Shown here in pieces: positions 63,331 to 64,000 of a DNA stretch of 64,000 nt. Each line of letters begins with the position of its first letter. Position 1 is the first letter of the stretch. The notes under the pieces were generated by a model. The model had not been told where the DNA came from. It made no database searches and saw only the letters and a list, made by a program, of their open reading frames with translations. The stretch comes from Chondromyces crocatus (GTDB lineage Bacteria > Myxococcota_A > Polyangia > Polyangiales > Polyangiaceae): NCBI RefSeq assembly GCF_001189295.1, contig NZ_CP012159.1, forward strand, positions 7,681,001 to 7,745,000, in the 5' to 3' direction. The position numbers and the translations under genes were made by a program.

Positions 63331-64000
63331 TCAGCGGAAGGTGCCGAGGCCGAAACGGCGCCGGTACTCGCCGGGCGTCAAGCCCATGACGTTGACGAAG
63401 ATGCGGCGGAAGGCGCCTGGATCGCCGTAGCCGAGACGCCAGGCGATCTCGTCGAAGCTGTGGGGCGATCGTTCGAGGAGATGGCGCGCGCTCTCGACCC
63501 GGAGCAGCTGGAGGTAGGTGCCCGGCGCGTGCCCGGTCGCGCGCTGGAAGCGACGGACGAACGTGCGCTCGGTGAGCTTGGCTTGCTGCGCCATGGCCGC
63601 CACGTCGATCTTCTCGGCACGCCTGGCGTGCAGCCAGTGCTGCACCCGGACGATGGCCTCGTCGCCGTGGGTCATGACCGGCGCGAAGGTGTCATAGAAA
63701 CGTTGCTCGCGGCCTCCAGGGTCGACGACCCAGTAGCGCGCCGTCGCGAGGAGCGTGCTCGGGCCGAGATACCGACCGACGAGGTGGAGGCCGAGGTCGA
63801 TCCACGCCATCACGCCGCCGGCGGTGACGATGTCGCCGTCATCGATGAGGATCTCCTGGGTGTCGACCTGGACCTCGGGAAAGCACTCGGCCAGGCGAGC
63901 GCCGAGCGCCCAGTGCGTCGTCGCGCGGCGCCCCTCCAGGCATCCGGTCGCGCCGAGGAGAAAGGCTCCAGCGCAGACCGAGCAGAGCGTCGTCCCGTCT
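63331..64000 (-). CDS. GlxA-family AraC-type transcriptional regulator, N-terminus outside window
   Basis: The frame stays open to the right edge, so the start is outside. The visible N-terminal part is the end of a DJ-1/PfpI-like domain (LCSVCAGAFLLGATGCLEGRR, THWALGARLAECFPEVQVD, DDGDIVTAGGVMAWIDLGLHLVG), followed by an AraC DNA-binding domain with AAMAQQAKLTERTFVRRFQR and FDEIAWRLGYGDPGAFRRIF, ending in MGLTPGEYRRRFG. The THWA and TAGG segments are typical of GlxA-type regulators. The inactive amidotransferase-like domain probably senses a small molecule. The target is unknown. Confidence 0.88.
   Translation of the reverse strand, partial: DGTTLCSVCAGAFLLGATGCLEGRRATTHWALGARLAECFPEVQVDTQEILIDDGDIVTAGGVMAWIDLGLHLVGRYLGPSTLLATARYWVVDPGGREQRFYDTFAPVMTHGDEAIVRVQHWLHARRAEKIDVAAMAQQAKLTERTFVRRFQRATGHAPGTYLQLLRVESARHLLERSPHSFDEIAWRLGYGDPGAFRRIFVNVMGLTPGEYRRRFGLGTFR

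Noticed and set aside
1-64000. CRISPR array or prophage structural genes
   Set aside because: No array with regular spacers of unique sequence was seen: the 21-, 42- and 84-bp repeats are contiguous without spacers. No capsid, terminase, tail or integrase gene was recognised.

Overview
The window is high-GC, gene-dense DNA from a myxobacterium, most likely of the Sorangium/Polyangium/Chondromyces type. This placement is inference. It rests on GC-rich codon use, three membrane-anchored Ser/Thr protein kinases (one with two kinase domains), TPR/PEGA secreted proteins, a Cys-rich lipoprotein with an ETDVDCGG-type motif, orphan histidine kinases and response regulators, and large multidomain proteins. 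Both edges cut genes: a parvulin-type prolyl isomerase on the left and a GlxA-like AraC regulator on the right.

Layout. 0-3 kb: periplasmic protein quality control (prolyl isomerase, M16 zinc peptidase), then a perfect 32-bp inverted repeat. 3.3-6.6 kb: a coupled ABC/AAA ATPase and TOPRIM-like gene pair followed by a Uma2 nuclease, a candidate defence module. 6.6-8.7 kb: two related arrays of 21-bp tandem repeats and one small gene. 8.7-18.2 kb: SDR/AraC divergent pair, a tiny lipoprotein, an ArsR-methyltransferase fusion coupled to ahcY, a large PLP decarboxylase, and an aldolase-dehydrogenase fusion. 18.4-22.7 kb: a TatT-like TPR lipoprotein facing a TRAP transporter (dctQ-dctM), with no DctP/TatP binding protein in view. 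23-32 kb: two kinase-TPR/PEGA gene sets and a large hybrid histidine kinase. 32-36.2 kb: a three-gene operon on the minus strand (beta-helix protein, SO2930-type diheme cytochrome, type-1 ligand-binding lipoprotein). 36.3-46.7 kb: a MATE exporter, a dual-kinase protein, a triple-DsbA protein, and a GspE-N/GAF-like/HEAT protein. 46.8-50.1 kb: two soluble histidine kinases and two receiver-only proteins. 50.1-53.6 kb: ndk, a hypothetical gene, dapD and dapE. 53.7-60.4 kb: phoB-phoR, then pstB-phoU-pstS-pstC-pstA behind a good Pho box. 60.4-61 kb: a ChaC-like cyclotransferase. 61-62.7 kb: no convincing protein gene, but a minus-strand cluster of divergent tRNA-like genes (Ser, two Arg with a shortened D-loop, a 3' tRNA fragment, a 132-nt tRNA-like gene with an insert in the anticodon arm, Gly-like, Thr and Val-like) around an 84-bp minisatellite.

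How the genes work together. phoBR and pst-phoU form a complete phosphate sensing and uptake unit, although the gene order is unusual. The ArsR-methyltransferase fusion is placed to control S-adenosylhomocysteine hydrolysis. dapD and dapE are consecutive steps of succinylated lysine/meso-DAP synthesis. Many genes overlap by 1-4 bases (TGATG, ATGA, GTGA), which marks translationally coupled operons.

The best candidates for something undescribed are the tRNA-like cluster at 61.0-62.6 kb and the ATPase/TOPRIM-like/Uma2 module at 3.3-6.6 kb. All functions are read from motifs and context only. No searches were run.
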